In this document: positions 1 to 12,319 of the stretch, piece after piece
Numbering within the stretch: the first letter of the stretch is position 1
Layout of the letters: every line of letters begins with the position of its first letter
From: Thunnus maccoyii
Taxonomy: Eukaryota; Chordata; Actinopteri; Scombriformes; Scombridae
Assembly: GCF_910596095.1 (NCBI RefSeq)
Contig: NC_056540.1
Location: 19,554,501-19,618,500, forward strand
Length of the DNA stretch: 64,000 nucleotides
Reading direction: 5' to 3'
The notes under the pieces: model-generated
The model's input: the letters and a program-made list of their open reading frames with translations, nothing else
The model's database searches: none
Told to the model about the DNA's origin: nothing
Translations under genes and position numbers: made by a program

Positions 1-545
1 TTTTAAGATGTATATAAAGTACTCTACTTGGAATATAATTTTTGATTGATATGTTTTTTTTCCAGAGTTTATGAATATGCAAATATATTTCATTTCAGAA
101 GCATAACTGCTGGACACAAGATGTCTCCTACTTGACCGTGTTTGTGCATATGTGCCCACATTCATCTGCTGAGAGTGAAAAGTTTCTCTGCTAAATGAAA
201 ATCAGATTTGAAGGAGTGGGCCTTCAAAAATGATTTCTGACATCACAAATAGTTTTGAAGCCAATCCTGGTCTAATATTCAGTTTATACAAATGTGATGT
301 GTAAACTTGATGCCTGCAGTGCCCATACACTGAGAATGGACTTTACAGTGAAGTAGGAGACATGTTGTGTCCAGCTGTTAAACCTTTGAGATGAAATATA
401 TTTATATATGTACAAACTCTGGAATTTTTAATGAGGGAGAAGGAGGAGATGTAATTTTAAGGATTAAGATAATTTAACTTTTTTTGTGGAAAACATTAGA
501 CAAATTATTATTCTAATTAGAGTATTTTATTAACATCTTAAAACA
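1..545. repeat. Palindromic MITE-like repeat, cut by the window start
   Basis: The stretch about 1-144 is repeated in inverted orientation at about 352-545, with an unrelated middle. The best-matching parts are 62-140 and 352-428, which share the reverse-complementary core GCTGGACACAA and a block containing ATATATTTCAT. A direct copy of the right arm lies at about 14290-14525, beyond the 3' end of nxf1. This is the form of a non-autonomous DNA transposon with long inverted arms. Family not identified. Confidence 0.7.
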
Positions 546-640
546 TGTCTGGAAGGGATACTGAAGAAACTGAGTGTAATTTCCAAACTCAGTGATGAAT
601 ATGCTGTGTGTGTGTAGTAGGTAAGGTAAATGCTACAATG

Positions 641-752
641 CCACATTGGATGGGCCGAAGGGACGAACTCTCGCGAGTGCAGATAGTGTTAGTCTTTAGG
701 TAAGAGTTAAGGTTATCGTACAAATCTCGCGAGACATCGTCCCATCCAATCT
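641..752. promoter_or_regulatory. Palindromic promoter module upstream of nxf1 with two TCTCGCGAG motifs
   Basis: ATTGGATGGG at 645-654 mirrors CCCATCCAAT at 741-750. Inside this palindrome lie TCTCGCGAG at 669-677 and TCTCGCGAGA at 725-734. TCTCGCGAGA is a known promoter element of housekeeping genes and is bound by BANP. The module lies about 500-600 bp before the nxf1 start codon, so it is a plausible core or proximal promoter. The transcription start is not visible. CCAAT boxes in both orientations (ATTGG 645, CCAAT 746) are part of the arms. Confidence 0.55.
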
Positions 753-1244
753 AGCACCAACCTACAGAAGACCTCCGAGTAGATTAGTTATATAACGTTA
801 ACGTAACCACAGATATCAAGTCGAAGATAACGGTAGCAGAGTCTTAGAGTCTACCTTTATTTTGTGTTGTGTTCACTTTTTTGTAATTTTCAGTGACAGC
901 GGACTCAACTATACTTCAAAAAATCCTTGTTGTTTAAATTTATATTTAACCGCGCCGTTTAAGTTACCTCCCCCCGGAAGAGGAAAGTGTGTAGTGAAGT
1001 TGTAGTTCCGTTGTCTTCTCGTCAACACGCAGTGGGCAGGAGAAGCTAAGCTAAGGCTAACGTTAGCAGCTGGTCAAGGAGTGCTCCCTGTGTCGTCGCT
1101 CGCCTTTGTGTCCGAGGGCTTGGGATGTCGGCGCTTCTTCCGCAACCCAGCCTTTGTGTTTCTTGAGCGAGCGAAGAAGGGCCCTACAGATATTACTTTT
1201 GTCACACAGGGGTGTGTTTTTTAATCTAACACTATTGCAGAAAT

Positions 1245-4200
1245 ATGGCGGACGGCGGGCACTACTACAACGGTAAGAAACCATGTTCACCACTGCATTA
1301 ATCTTACATCTTGCAACTTGTGCCGTCAATTTTCAGACCGTGGGGAGTTTTTGGTGAGGAGAGAGGTCAGGAGAACTGGTTTCATGGTTCCAGAAGGTAA
1401 AATTATGTCTACAGGGCGTCATGGAGATCTAATCATGTTGCTTTTATAGGTATAAGTATTTATCCATTAACCTTACGTTGTTATTGTTAGCATTTTTATT
1501 AGTATTTGAATAATGAAAAGTATGTTTTAGAGTTAAGACAAAACACATTGCTTCGTAGGTCAATAATACAAGCTCTTATTGTTCCCTGTCCAAGCATGGA
1601 GGCCTTTTAAAAGTTTGTGTCATGAATGATAAGATTCATATAATAGTTTTTTTTTTCCCCCCCAGACAGCAGTGTTTTAAGATGTATATCCCTCCCGTCC
1701 CCCCCAAATGTATACACTGCAAGCAATAAAAAATGTATAATTTTGGCTCCATTTTGCCATTATCTCATAGTACATTACCTGGTAAAGTTCATACTCTCTT
1801 TTGTCCACCTTTGTTTGGACTTAAAACTTCTTATTTGTATGCTTGTATGCATGTGATGTGGTATTTGAGTCAGTAAAATAACTTCAATTATGTTTCCTTT
1901 ATCAGAGCATGATGATAGAACTGCACCACAGTTTCGCAACCGCAAAGGCAGAGGCTCCCACAAGGGTCGGTCGTATGACAGGTCCCGCAGGGACCGCCAA
2001 CGAGGAAACCATGCGGGAGGCTTTGGAGGTCCTGGACCACGGTCTAGGCTTGATGATCCTGATGGAGATGTTACTATGAGCGACAACTCTCAGGACAGCA
2101 ACTCCCAGAACAGATTGTGAGTGTGGCTAACAGGCCAGTGTTGGTTTATTTGTAATTTAACACAGTGTTGATAGTTTAACTCATCAGATATGTTTGTTTG
2201 AGTGGGATTCATTTACAAGCTCAAAAACAAGCACCAACAGGGCTCAAAGAAATATCAAATATTGTCACTTAAGTGCAAGTATAATAATTTTAAAGTAAAA
2301 TTACAAAATTAACTTTTTAGTGTGCTTGTTTATCTGTATAAGATCTTATTTCTTTGATGTGGATCTATTTCAACCACTCACGGAACAAGATGAGAAAACG
2401 CCTTTTCTGAACTAGAAACAATGGCAGGAAGAGAAAGTGGAAGTTTGACCATGTTCACATTTAACACCCCATGCAGCATGCAGAAAATAAAAACCTGCAT
2501 TAGTCATCTACCCACACAAAAAGTACCTGGAAAAACAAGTGAAAGTGAATTAAGCTTAAATAAGAAATTTTATTTGTCATTACCTATCACTTTAATCTAA
2601 ACACTGTTATATTTTAATTTACTGCTGACTCATTTCACACATTTCAAACAATGTTTTAATTAATAGGACAGGAAGGGTGGAAGTTCCTAACGTTTATCAA
2701 TACAATAATGTCACACTGTAACTTTTTTAGACCAACATGTAGCTGTAAAGCATCGTTTTGATGAAAAGTTTCTCTTATTGCTTGTATGTGGTGCTCTGCC
2801 AGCATGTACATGAGAACACAGACACACAAAAAGACCCACCGAGTGACATATTGGTGTTGGTAATGCACCATAAAAGGTAATAAGGCAGTCATTTAAGAGC
2901 AGGAAGAAAGCTTTTCTTTGATGGTTTATAAGGTGAGAAGTGCTTTCAAAATGTTAGTCACACCTTAACGATACGTGAGGAACATTGAATGTATGCAAAA
3001 CTTGTTTTTATTTATTTAAAATGAAAATGCCGAGTACCCTTTTCTCTCTTTTCTACTGTACCTTAAAAAACTTCACGGAAGATGCTCGGGCAAAGAGTCA
3101 CAGGGAATCAAACCATTAGTGTGTAGCAGATAAGGAATCCAAAAAAAAAAAAAGTTTACTTCTAGGACTTGCTGGTTGCTATGAACAGGAAGCTCTGAGC
3201 AAAAAGGTCAAAACACAGGAAAGGTTCCTGGAAATATTCTTGTGGTGGAAATAGGCAAAAGGAGGATTATTTGTAACCCTATCTTGTCTTTCTCAGCAAC
3301 CCCTATGGAAGACCCTTTCGGAAAGGAGATGGACGGTTTGACAGAGACAGGCGACAAGGCAAAGGGGGAGGAGGCGGCAGAGGAGGCGGAGGGGGCTTCA
3401 GAGGAGGAGACCGAGGTGGTGGAGGGAAAAACCGATCAGGCTGGTACAAAGTGACGGTGTGTATTACATCAGTCGCTTCAGGACATCCTTACTTGTGCCT
3501 TCCAACTTGTTGATTAGGTTTTTCCTTCGTGTCCATTTAACAGATACCACACGGAAGGAAGTATGACAAGAAATGGTTATTGACAGCTCTTCAGAACATC
3601 TGTACAGTACAATACGCGCCTGTACAGGTAAGGTTCAGCACGGTCTCATCTATATAAATCATTGCTAATTATAAAATAGTCAGAAAAACCTTAAAGGGAT
3701 AGTTCGCATTTTTTGAAGTGGGGTTGTATGAGGTACTTGAGAAGCAGGTAGAAGTACTGGCATGGAACAATGTGCTGCTGTGGACAGGGCCAGCAGCAAA
3801 ATGCATTTAACCACCTAAAAAAAAAAAAGCCCAGCTAAAAAAAATCAGTTTTAGTGTACACTACATTTAGAATATTTTCACCTCTTTACCCTGCCGGCAG
3901 ACAGTCCTTTCCTATGGCACTACAAAGTACACTTAAATTTATATTGACTTTTTTAGATGGGCCATTTTTTAGGTGGCTAAAATATGTTTTGTTACTGGCT
4001 CTGTCCTGTCCCTTTAACTGACTGGTTGTTGGTGTATTTCTGAGGGTTTCATTTAAAAAAAAAAATTAAAAAAAAGTGTGTAGACGATATTTATGTATAC
4101 TGTAAATGACTGTTCATTATGTCTTTGTCTCTCCTTCAATCTATATCCAGTACCATGTTGACCATAACAGGGTCCATTTCTATGTGGATGATTCCACTGC

Positions 4201-7200
4201 TGCTACCGCTTTGCATAAATGTTCTCACAAGATCACCGACACAGATGGTTACAAGGTATGTTGCAGTAATCCTGCAAATCTCCCTCTTACTGGTGCAGAA
4301 AGTTGTAAAATCTGACACCCTGAATGCTCAGTCTTCTCACATGTATAATCAGAGCACTGTTACATGCTACACCCCGCTATGCTGTCAATAAGTTCTCATC
4401 CTATTTACTTTTAATTCAATTACTTGTCAACCAACCATTTTCTATATTGTGTTAATCATGAATTGCACGGATCAATGATTTACTAACCATTTATGTTACC
4501 TGATGTTTGTTGAAGGTGGAGGTTCACGTCAACCCCAGCGCTCCACCATCCTTCCTCCTCTTAGACCTGAAGCCTGAACATTTGGAGCACCTGAAGGTGA
4601 GCTAGAGGAAGTAGTAAACTATCTGAAGGGTCTGAATGGGGTGAATATGAACTATAAATTACATAAAAACACTGATTGATAAAGCAATGTGCAGTAAGAT
4701 CTATAAGTTAATTTCATGCACTTCATTAACCAGAGTACGGTCGGCTTTGCCCTTAATTTGACAGAAGTGGAAATTAGTTTTGGAAATAAAGTAATATCAT
4801 CTGAATAATAGAGTTTACGGCAATATTTTTTCAAGGAAACACTTTTGAGGTGTTTTTGTATTCATTTTAAAGACACAACTCTCATTCAAAGTTGATTCCT
4901 TTTTCCTTCTGTTCTTAAACCCCATCACAACCCATCTTTCACAGCAATGCATGGCAAAACGTTTTGATGGCTCCCAGCAAGCACTGGACTTGAACAACAT
5001 CCGAACAGACCCAGGTAATTATACTCTCTCAACCCTTTCTAACATTAATCACATATAATACAAGATATTGAACACAAAAAGACGGCAGCTGTTTGACAAT
5101 TCTTACCAGACTCATCTCAAGTAAATATCTGGTTGTTGTTGTTCAGACATTACGGCCAAACCATGAAATTATACAAGATTTTTTTTTTAATAATCATCTG
5201 TGCTAAACAGGGTGATGGTTTTTCCATTTTCTAATAAAATGGTCACTGCAATGTTGTCCAATTTTCAATATTTTAGTGGTTTGATTGCTAATTTTGTTTT
5301 ATGTGACAGACCTGGTGTCCCAGAACATTGAAGTCATCCTGAATAGGAAGACAAATATGGAAGCTGTCATCAAGATCATTGAAGAAAACATTCCAGAGGT
5401 AACAGTTACACAATTAACCTTTTTTTAAAATTCTTGTTTTCCTGAAATAAATTGATAACATGGCATTCAGCGTGCCAGAAACTCTTTGCTGTTGACATTA
5501 TGTAAACACACACCCTTCCTGCTAGCTGACAAAGTGGTGACTCAAACTGAATGTGCTTATGTTGGTCCTCTCTTCCCCTCTCACCAGCTGGCGGGCTTGA
5601 ACCTCAGTAACAACCGTATTCATAAACTGGATGAACTTGCTGAATTAGTTACCAAGGTGCCTCATCTGAAGACCCTCAACCTTTCCCACAACGAGGTGAG
5701 AGTGGATGCTCAATTGAAAGAATTTTTCAGACCTTCTTTAAATATAAAATGTGTGTGTCTTTGATTTTGGAATCATCCCTTACACAAACGTGTTGTGTTT
5801 CTGTGTGGTTGTCCAGCTGAAGTCTGACCGGGAGCTGGACAAGGTGAAAGGCCTGAAGCTGGTGGAGCTGTGGCTGAACAGGAACCCTCTGTGTGACCTC
5901 TTCAAAGATCAGGCCTCATACATCAGGTCAGTCAGCGATTCTGGGGGTTGAGGGGAGACGTTTTTATGGAGGGGACACATTGGTGTGACTGTGTGTGTGC
6001 GCGCGTCAAGTGTGTCCAGGAGTATCGCCTGTATGACGAGAGTAGCAGTGTGCTACAAAAGAAGATGATCAAGCCAGCCTGTTTTGGGTTAAGATGTCTG
6101 TACAACAACTGAAACCATTTCCCTAGCGGTCAAGGATGAACTTCTGGATTGAGCAGAGCCGGCTGACATTAATTCCCTTTATGTGTGTGTGTTTGTGTGA
6201 GAGAAAAGGGGGAGAAAAGGACCGCGTTAATTCAACTCAATGTTTAGATCAACTGATTCTTCCTTTTGGTTTCATTTTACACAGGGCGTTTCTTCACACC
6301 TAATGATTAACATTTCCCTTTTACTCTGCAAACTAAAAAACATTTCTTACTTCCAAAAGTTGCTAAGAGGACATCTTACCATGATGCAGCTCCTTATTGT
6401 TTTCTTACCAACTTGCTTAAACTCCACAGTTTGAACAGCCATCTTCTCTCTGCCAGTTATTCAGCTTCTCTGGGGTGACGCCCTCTCAATCTGTGGTCTG
6501 CTTTGAGGTTCTCAGTGATGCTGTACCCAGCACTCCCCTGCTGACATCCAGGTTAATCATTTCATGAACTGCAGTAAAACACCATCACACTGCTGATAAT
6601 ATTTAACTCCATGGGTAGACAATTTTTCCTCAAGAGGACATTCAGCATGTCCTCTAAGACAAAACGATGTGAACTGCTGTCAAAAATATGTCAAGAACAT
6701 CTCTTGAGCAGTACTGTACAACAGTGTAGGTTGTTTATTGGAGAGAGGGCAATCCAGTTGTCTTGACAGATGTTTGGATGAAATGAAAGAAAATCCACAG
6801 CCAGTGATTTTCCTCCTCCCCTCGTAGCACCGTTGCCCACTCTGCAGCCTGTATCAGGCGAGTATGGAAGGCTGGATAGCCCATGACGGGTAAGATCCCA
6901 CCTCGAAACCTCGGGACAACCTAAGGCAGGCACAGTCACGATTACTCAGCCTAAGTCCCTGTGAGCGCTGCCTCACTGAGAACGTGACGGGAAAAAATGG
7001 AGAAGGCGGGACTACACAGGAGAAGCGGTTGGGCTGAGGCGGAGGGGGATATGTGTCATTATCAATGACCAATGATGAGCCAAGAAAGGAAAAAGCAGTC
7101 TGTCTCTTCCACTCAGTCGGTCCTCCTCGGGCCTGAACAGGCCAATGCTGTTCAGTGGAAAGAGTTTGGCAAACACCCTTAACTAACTGCTGAGGGAAAT

Positions 7201-10200
7201 ATTTTCCTGAACTGGAAATTGAAGTCCAATTTTGCCTGAAATACGTCAAATGAGAAAAAAAAGTGAAAACACTTCCTCTTCCAACTTGCTGATGGCTGTG
7301 ATCAGTACAAAAAAGCTCAAATAATAAGCACACAGGGCAGGAAAGGAAATCATCATCTTATCTTTCAAATGTTTCATAATCTTCCTCTGTAACCAGAGAC
7401 TTCAGCTCAAATTAAACTAGTAAATAAAGAGTTTCAACCAAAGTGTACAAATACCTGTGACTGCTAGTGCAAGAAGTTTTGTCTCCTCAGAATTGGTGGT
7501 GGCAGTGTGATAATTAAACACATGCTGCTGTGCTTGTGCAGCAGGGTAAAGCTATAGGATGAGGGGCGAGAGCTGGGTCCAGCTCACTCTGAGGCCCGCT
7601 GTCCTTTCTGTTCAGCTCTATTCTCAGGTTGTCTTCCTTTTGCTGATAATCATGGACTCAGACACCAACAAACTTGCACACATGATTAATAGTGATTGGC
7701 ACTTCCTCTGAATGTTAAACTACTTGTTCTAGTCACATGTCTGTGTGAATTTAATTAATTTTTTTTATACCCAGACCCTGTTTTGTTTTTTGGAGATGTA
7801 GACTCATCTGTTCTCCAACATCTTGGCCAGAGTTTGTGGGGAAGTTAACACGAGACTGGCGGTAACCACCTCTCTCCCAAAAATGCTTAACCTCTTTATT
7901 TTACTGATTCAGAGTGGATGTATCCTCTGGTTTCCAGTGCAGTCGTGTAGACCGTGGGGTTCTGCATGTTTGTGTGTGTGTGTGTGTGTGCTTCTAGAAA
8001 AGTATGTTTGTGTTGCTTCCCCATGTCAGATCTGTGTATATCTCCATATTGGGGGAGAGGGTGAGTATACCTGCTGGTAAGTACACTTTGGGATGGGAGA
8101 ATTGTCACAGCATGAACCTAAAGGGAGGAAAAGAGTGTATGTATTAGTCCGTCTGTGGATTTTTCTTGTATACAAAGAATATTACATCCTGTGTGACACT
8201 GGTTGTAGCTCTACTGAAATTTTCACAAATTTATAAATGATTTTATTCTCCCAAATGTCCCCAACAGTGCAGCTTAAAATTACATCAGCTGAACAGTGAC
8301 ATAAAGTCGATCAGCAGGTGTGACTGAGAGTGGTATCTGCAGTAATGAGCATAATTTATGTGCTTGTGGGTCAGTTTGTGATGATAACGTTATCGCTCTT
8401 TTTTTGTTTTGTTTTGTTTTGTTTTTGTTTTGTTTTTTTTCTTGTTCCTGTACCAGTGCTGTGCGGCAGAGGTTTCCCCGGCTTCTCAAACTGGCAAGTC
8501 CACATATTTATCTCCACACTTCATCTTTTTTCCATCATCCTCCTCTCTGTTAGGCAGGCTGTTAACGCCGGTTTCAGTCAAACCACATCACTCACACATG
8601 CAGGTTATGATGTCTTTTTTTAGCACTGCATATCCTCATTGTTGTGCATTCTTTGATATTTCTGATAATGCAATACTCTATTGTCAACATTTTTAATTAG
8701 ATGACTGTAAAACTTTCCAAAACCACTGCACACTACCATATTACGTGGAGATGCTGGATGCAAAACAAACATGATAAACATTTGCACACTCATCTCCATT
8801 TTATCTCCATATAAGTGTGCAGATGTTTTGATCTTCTTTTCATATAATTTAGATGATTGTAAAAAATATTTTTAGCTGTATTTTGGATGTTAAAATGTCC
8901 AAATGCATTGCATACAAAGTGGCAGAGAGGTCCACCAGTGGTATTTTTTCTCTCATGTGTTCCTCCTTTTGTGGCTTCTTTTTAGGATGGTTTTGACCTT
9001 CCCCCACCCATTGGATTCGATGTGGAAACACCCACCACTATCCCCCCCTGCAAGGTTACTGCTTTTATCTTGTGAACAAATTGTACATGATGTACTCAAA
9101 CTGCCATATTGATTATGTCCTCTGGTGTACATGACATTCAGTTTAAATGCTCCAATGTGGTAATTTCATAATATTGAATAACTTCAGAAGTGCAAGTTCA
9201 AACTGCAACCATTGCAACTGCGAGTCTTATTGTCTCCTGTCTGTACCTGACTGATATTTTTTCATTTCACAATCCAGGGCAGCTGTTTCGGCTCTGATGA
9301 AATCAAGGCTCACATCCTTCGATTCCTTCAACAGTGAGTTTCTACTTTATTTATTTCTTGTCTTAACAGTGAGTAGATCAGTTCTTGTGTTCCAGGGTTA
9401 ACTCACTGGTAATGTGACCCAGTTGGTGACTGCTTAACCAGTACTGATTTTCTATACAACTTTTGCATTTCAAAAAAAAAAAACTGGGCAAGAAAGAATC
9501 ACAGGGACACAAAGGAATCAACAGAGGAAAACTAACTCATGTTGCATGTGACTGTGTTGCAGGTACTACAGTATATACGACTCGGGGGACAGACAGCCTC
9601 TCCTGGATGCTTACCATGATGGAGCCTCGTTATCCCTCACAACACCTTACTCCACCCAGAACCCCTCTAGGTAAGAACACACAGACACGCACATGTATAC
9701 ATACTAGGGATGTCACTGTTAATCACCAAGAACATTTTTGACCGGTTACATGTCGGTGTATAGGTTTATTTGCATACACACTCTGCTTTGCTGCTAGCTA
9801 GCAGACTGAAGTAAAAAATGAAGCGCTCCAAACAAAGCTTAGCTCAGCAGGCAACAAAGTCGAATGTAAATTGTGTGATGCTACTCTTCACTTTAGCTGT
9901 AGTACTAGCACTATGCTGCCTTACATTAAGAACAAGCACCCGGCTGCCATGTCTGAGCAGCTAAATATCATGTCGCTACTAGCCATAGGGAATAAGTGTG
10001 ATGCACACTTGTCTGAGGCCATCACCCAGTTGGTGTGCTGAATGATTGAGACCGATATGGTGCCAATCAGTGTGGTAGAGAGCAAGGGATTGAAAGAGCT
10101 AGCTCCGTACCGTAAGACAGAGAACGTTATGCCATCGAGAGCTACTGTGAATATAAATGCATTGAAAAACACTTTGAGGAGAAGAAGGATGAGCTAAAAT

Positions 10201-12273
10201 TCAAGCTAACCAGAGCAGATAAGCTAGCTCTGATCACCGACTGCTGGTCAACTCGCACAAACAAAAGCTACATCACAACTTTTCTTAAAAATTAACTGGT
10301 TAGTTACTGGTTAGTTACTGGTTAATGGGTGTCTGTCTGTCAAAAGCAAAATGAACCGAAACTGATATCATACATAACTTGTTATTCTTTTAAAATGTAT
10401 TTTTTTCTATTAGCTCCATCGATCATTTGCTGCTTTTACACCTTCCTTTTTTAATATCAGCTGTGATCACATCTGTCACTCTTCTCTGTTGTTCAGGTCC
10501 AGTCTGGGAGAGTACCACAAAGACAGTCGAAACCTCAAGAGGCTCAAAGACTCCAGTGAGTTTACTTAATTAGCTGTTGATCTGTTGTGGGCTCCTAAAA
10601 CAGAATCTTTATGTGATCAGATGTTTGCTGATGTTTTCCTCTCTCTTCCTCCTCTCACTTGCCTCCTTCAGCGGTGCGGTTCAGACTGCTGAAGCACACG
10701 CGGCTGAACGTGGTGGCTTTCCTCAACGAGCTGCCCAAAACTCAACATGACATCGCCTCCTTCACCGTTGACGTGAACACCTACACCGTGAGTTCATATC
10801 TGTTCTGTCGGCCAGCAGTTCTCTTTCGCCTTTAATCGCTCCTCTGTATTCATTGTGCGAAAATGTTTTCTATTTGCAGAACACACTATTATCATTCACA
10901 GTGAGCGGAGTCTTCAAAGAAGGTCAGTTAGTTTTATAAACGTGATTCAAATGTGATTTTCATCCACTGCCAGAGTATCGTTGTTGACTTTGTTGCTAAT
11001 CTGTGTCTGTTTTTCAGTTGCTGTTGATGGTAAATCCCGAGACTCCACCATGGCCTTCTCTCGAGTTTTCATCACAGTCCCTGCAGGGAATTCTGGGTAA
11101 GTCTAGTGAGATCCCAGCGCTTATTGTCTTCCTGTTGTCCCTCATACTCTCCCTGTGGAAATGTTTCCCAATACTTGGTAACAACTGTTGTAGCTCATCA
11201 GGGAGATGAAGTGGACATCACATCATTGTCTCTTTCTTTTGCATTCAGTTATATTATGTCCACACTCTAAAATGACTATTAATGAGATTTACAATTTTTG
11301 ATATTTTGACCTTTTTTATTGAACAGTTTACAATGTGCACATTGACAGAAAATAGGCAGAAAGAGGGGTGTAACTTACAATAAAGGTCCATTCCCAGAAC
11401 TGAATGGTGAACACCTGATGCCCCAGATTCCTTCATTAACAACTACTAGCTATGATTCATTGTGATGATTTTCCATAATGTTTTCAAATTTGAAATTGTG
11501 TTTCCTTATGGCTATTACTTTCTCAAGCATGCAGGCACTCAGATGTAGTTTCCTAAACAGAAAACCTGCCAATAAGAATAAAAATGATTAAAGTGAAGAC
11601 TTTTAAAAATTCTATTAATTTGACTTGCATACAGGAAAAACAAACTCAGTTGCAAGTTTATTACATACATATTGGTAAAACTAAAGCAATTAAATATAAG
11701 CAAGTTTAAACAAAAACTGAATACAGTAACGTTCATGAAGGTCAGATTTATTGCAGACATGTTGTTTTAGTTCTAGGTGAACCTGAAAGTTGGGAAATTG
11801 TGCCAACAAGCCAGAGGGAAGAAGAGGCACAGCTCTCTCTGAAATGTCTGAAATGTCACAGCCTGTTCACTCTATTTCTCTGACACAGATTGTGCATCGT
11901 CAATGACCAGCTTTTCATCCGGATGGCCACAACAGAGGAGATCCGCAGAGCCTTCGTGGCTCCCGCCCCGACTCCATCTTCCAGCCCCGTCCCCACCCTC
12001 ACCGCACCGCAGCAGGAAATGCTCACAGCCTTCTCAGTGAAGTCGGGCATGAACCTGGAGTGGTCCCAGAAGTACGTGTTTTAATGTTTTGTGTTTTCAT
12101 GTGAGTGTATTTTGGCACTGTTGCATGACTTCATTTGAAATGTCTCAACACTTCTTCTCAACATTCTTCGTTCCAGGTGTCTGCAAGACAATGAGTGGGA
12201 TTTCAACAGGGCGGCTGCAATCTTCACTCAGTTAAAGGTGACATGAGTTATTTTAATGATGCATATCTGTTAA

Positions 12274-12319
<46 letters not shown>

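Noticed and set aside
6854..7333. 159-codon open frame on the minus strand inside nxf1 intron 10
   Set aside because: It overlaps the CTE-like element and its conserved flank; no known domain, no splice signals or start context, and RNA-level conservation explains the lack of stops better.
9921..10172. 83-codon minus-strand frame in nxf1 intron 14
   Set aside because: Shadow of the + strand hAT transposase remnant.
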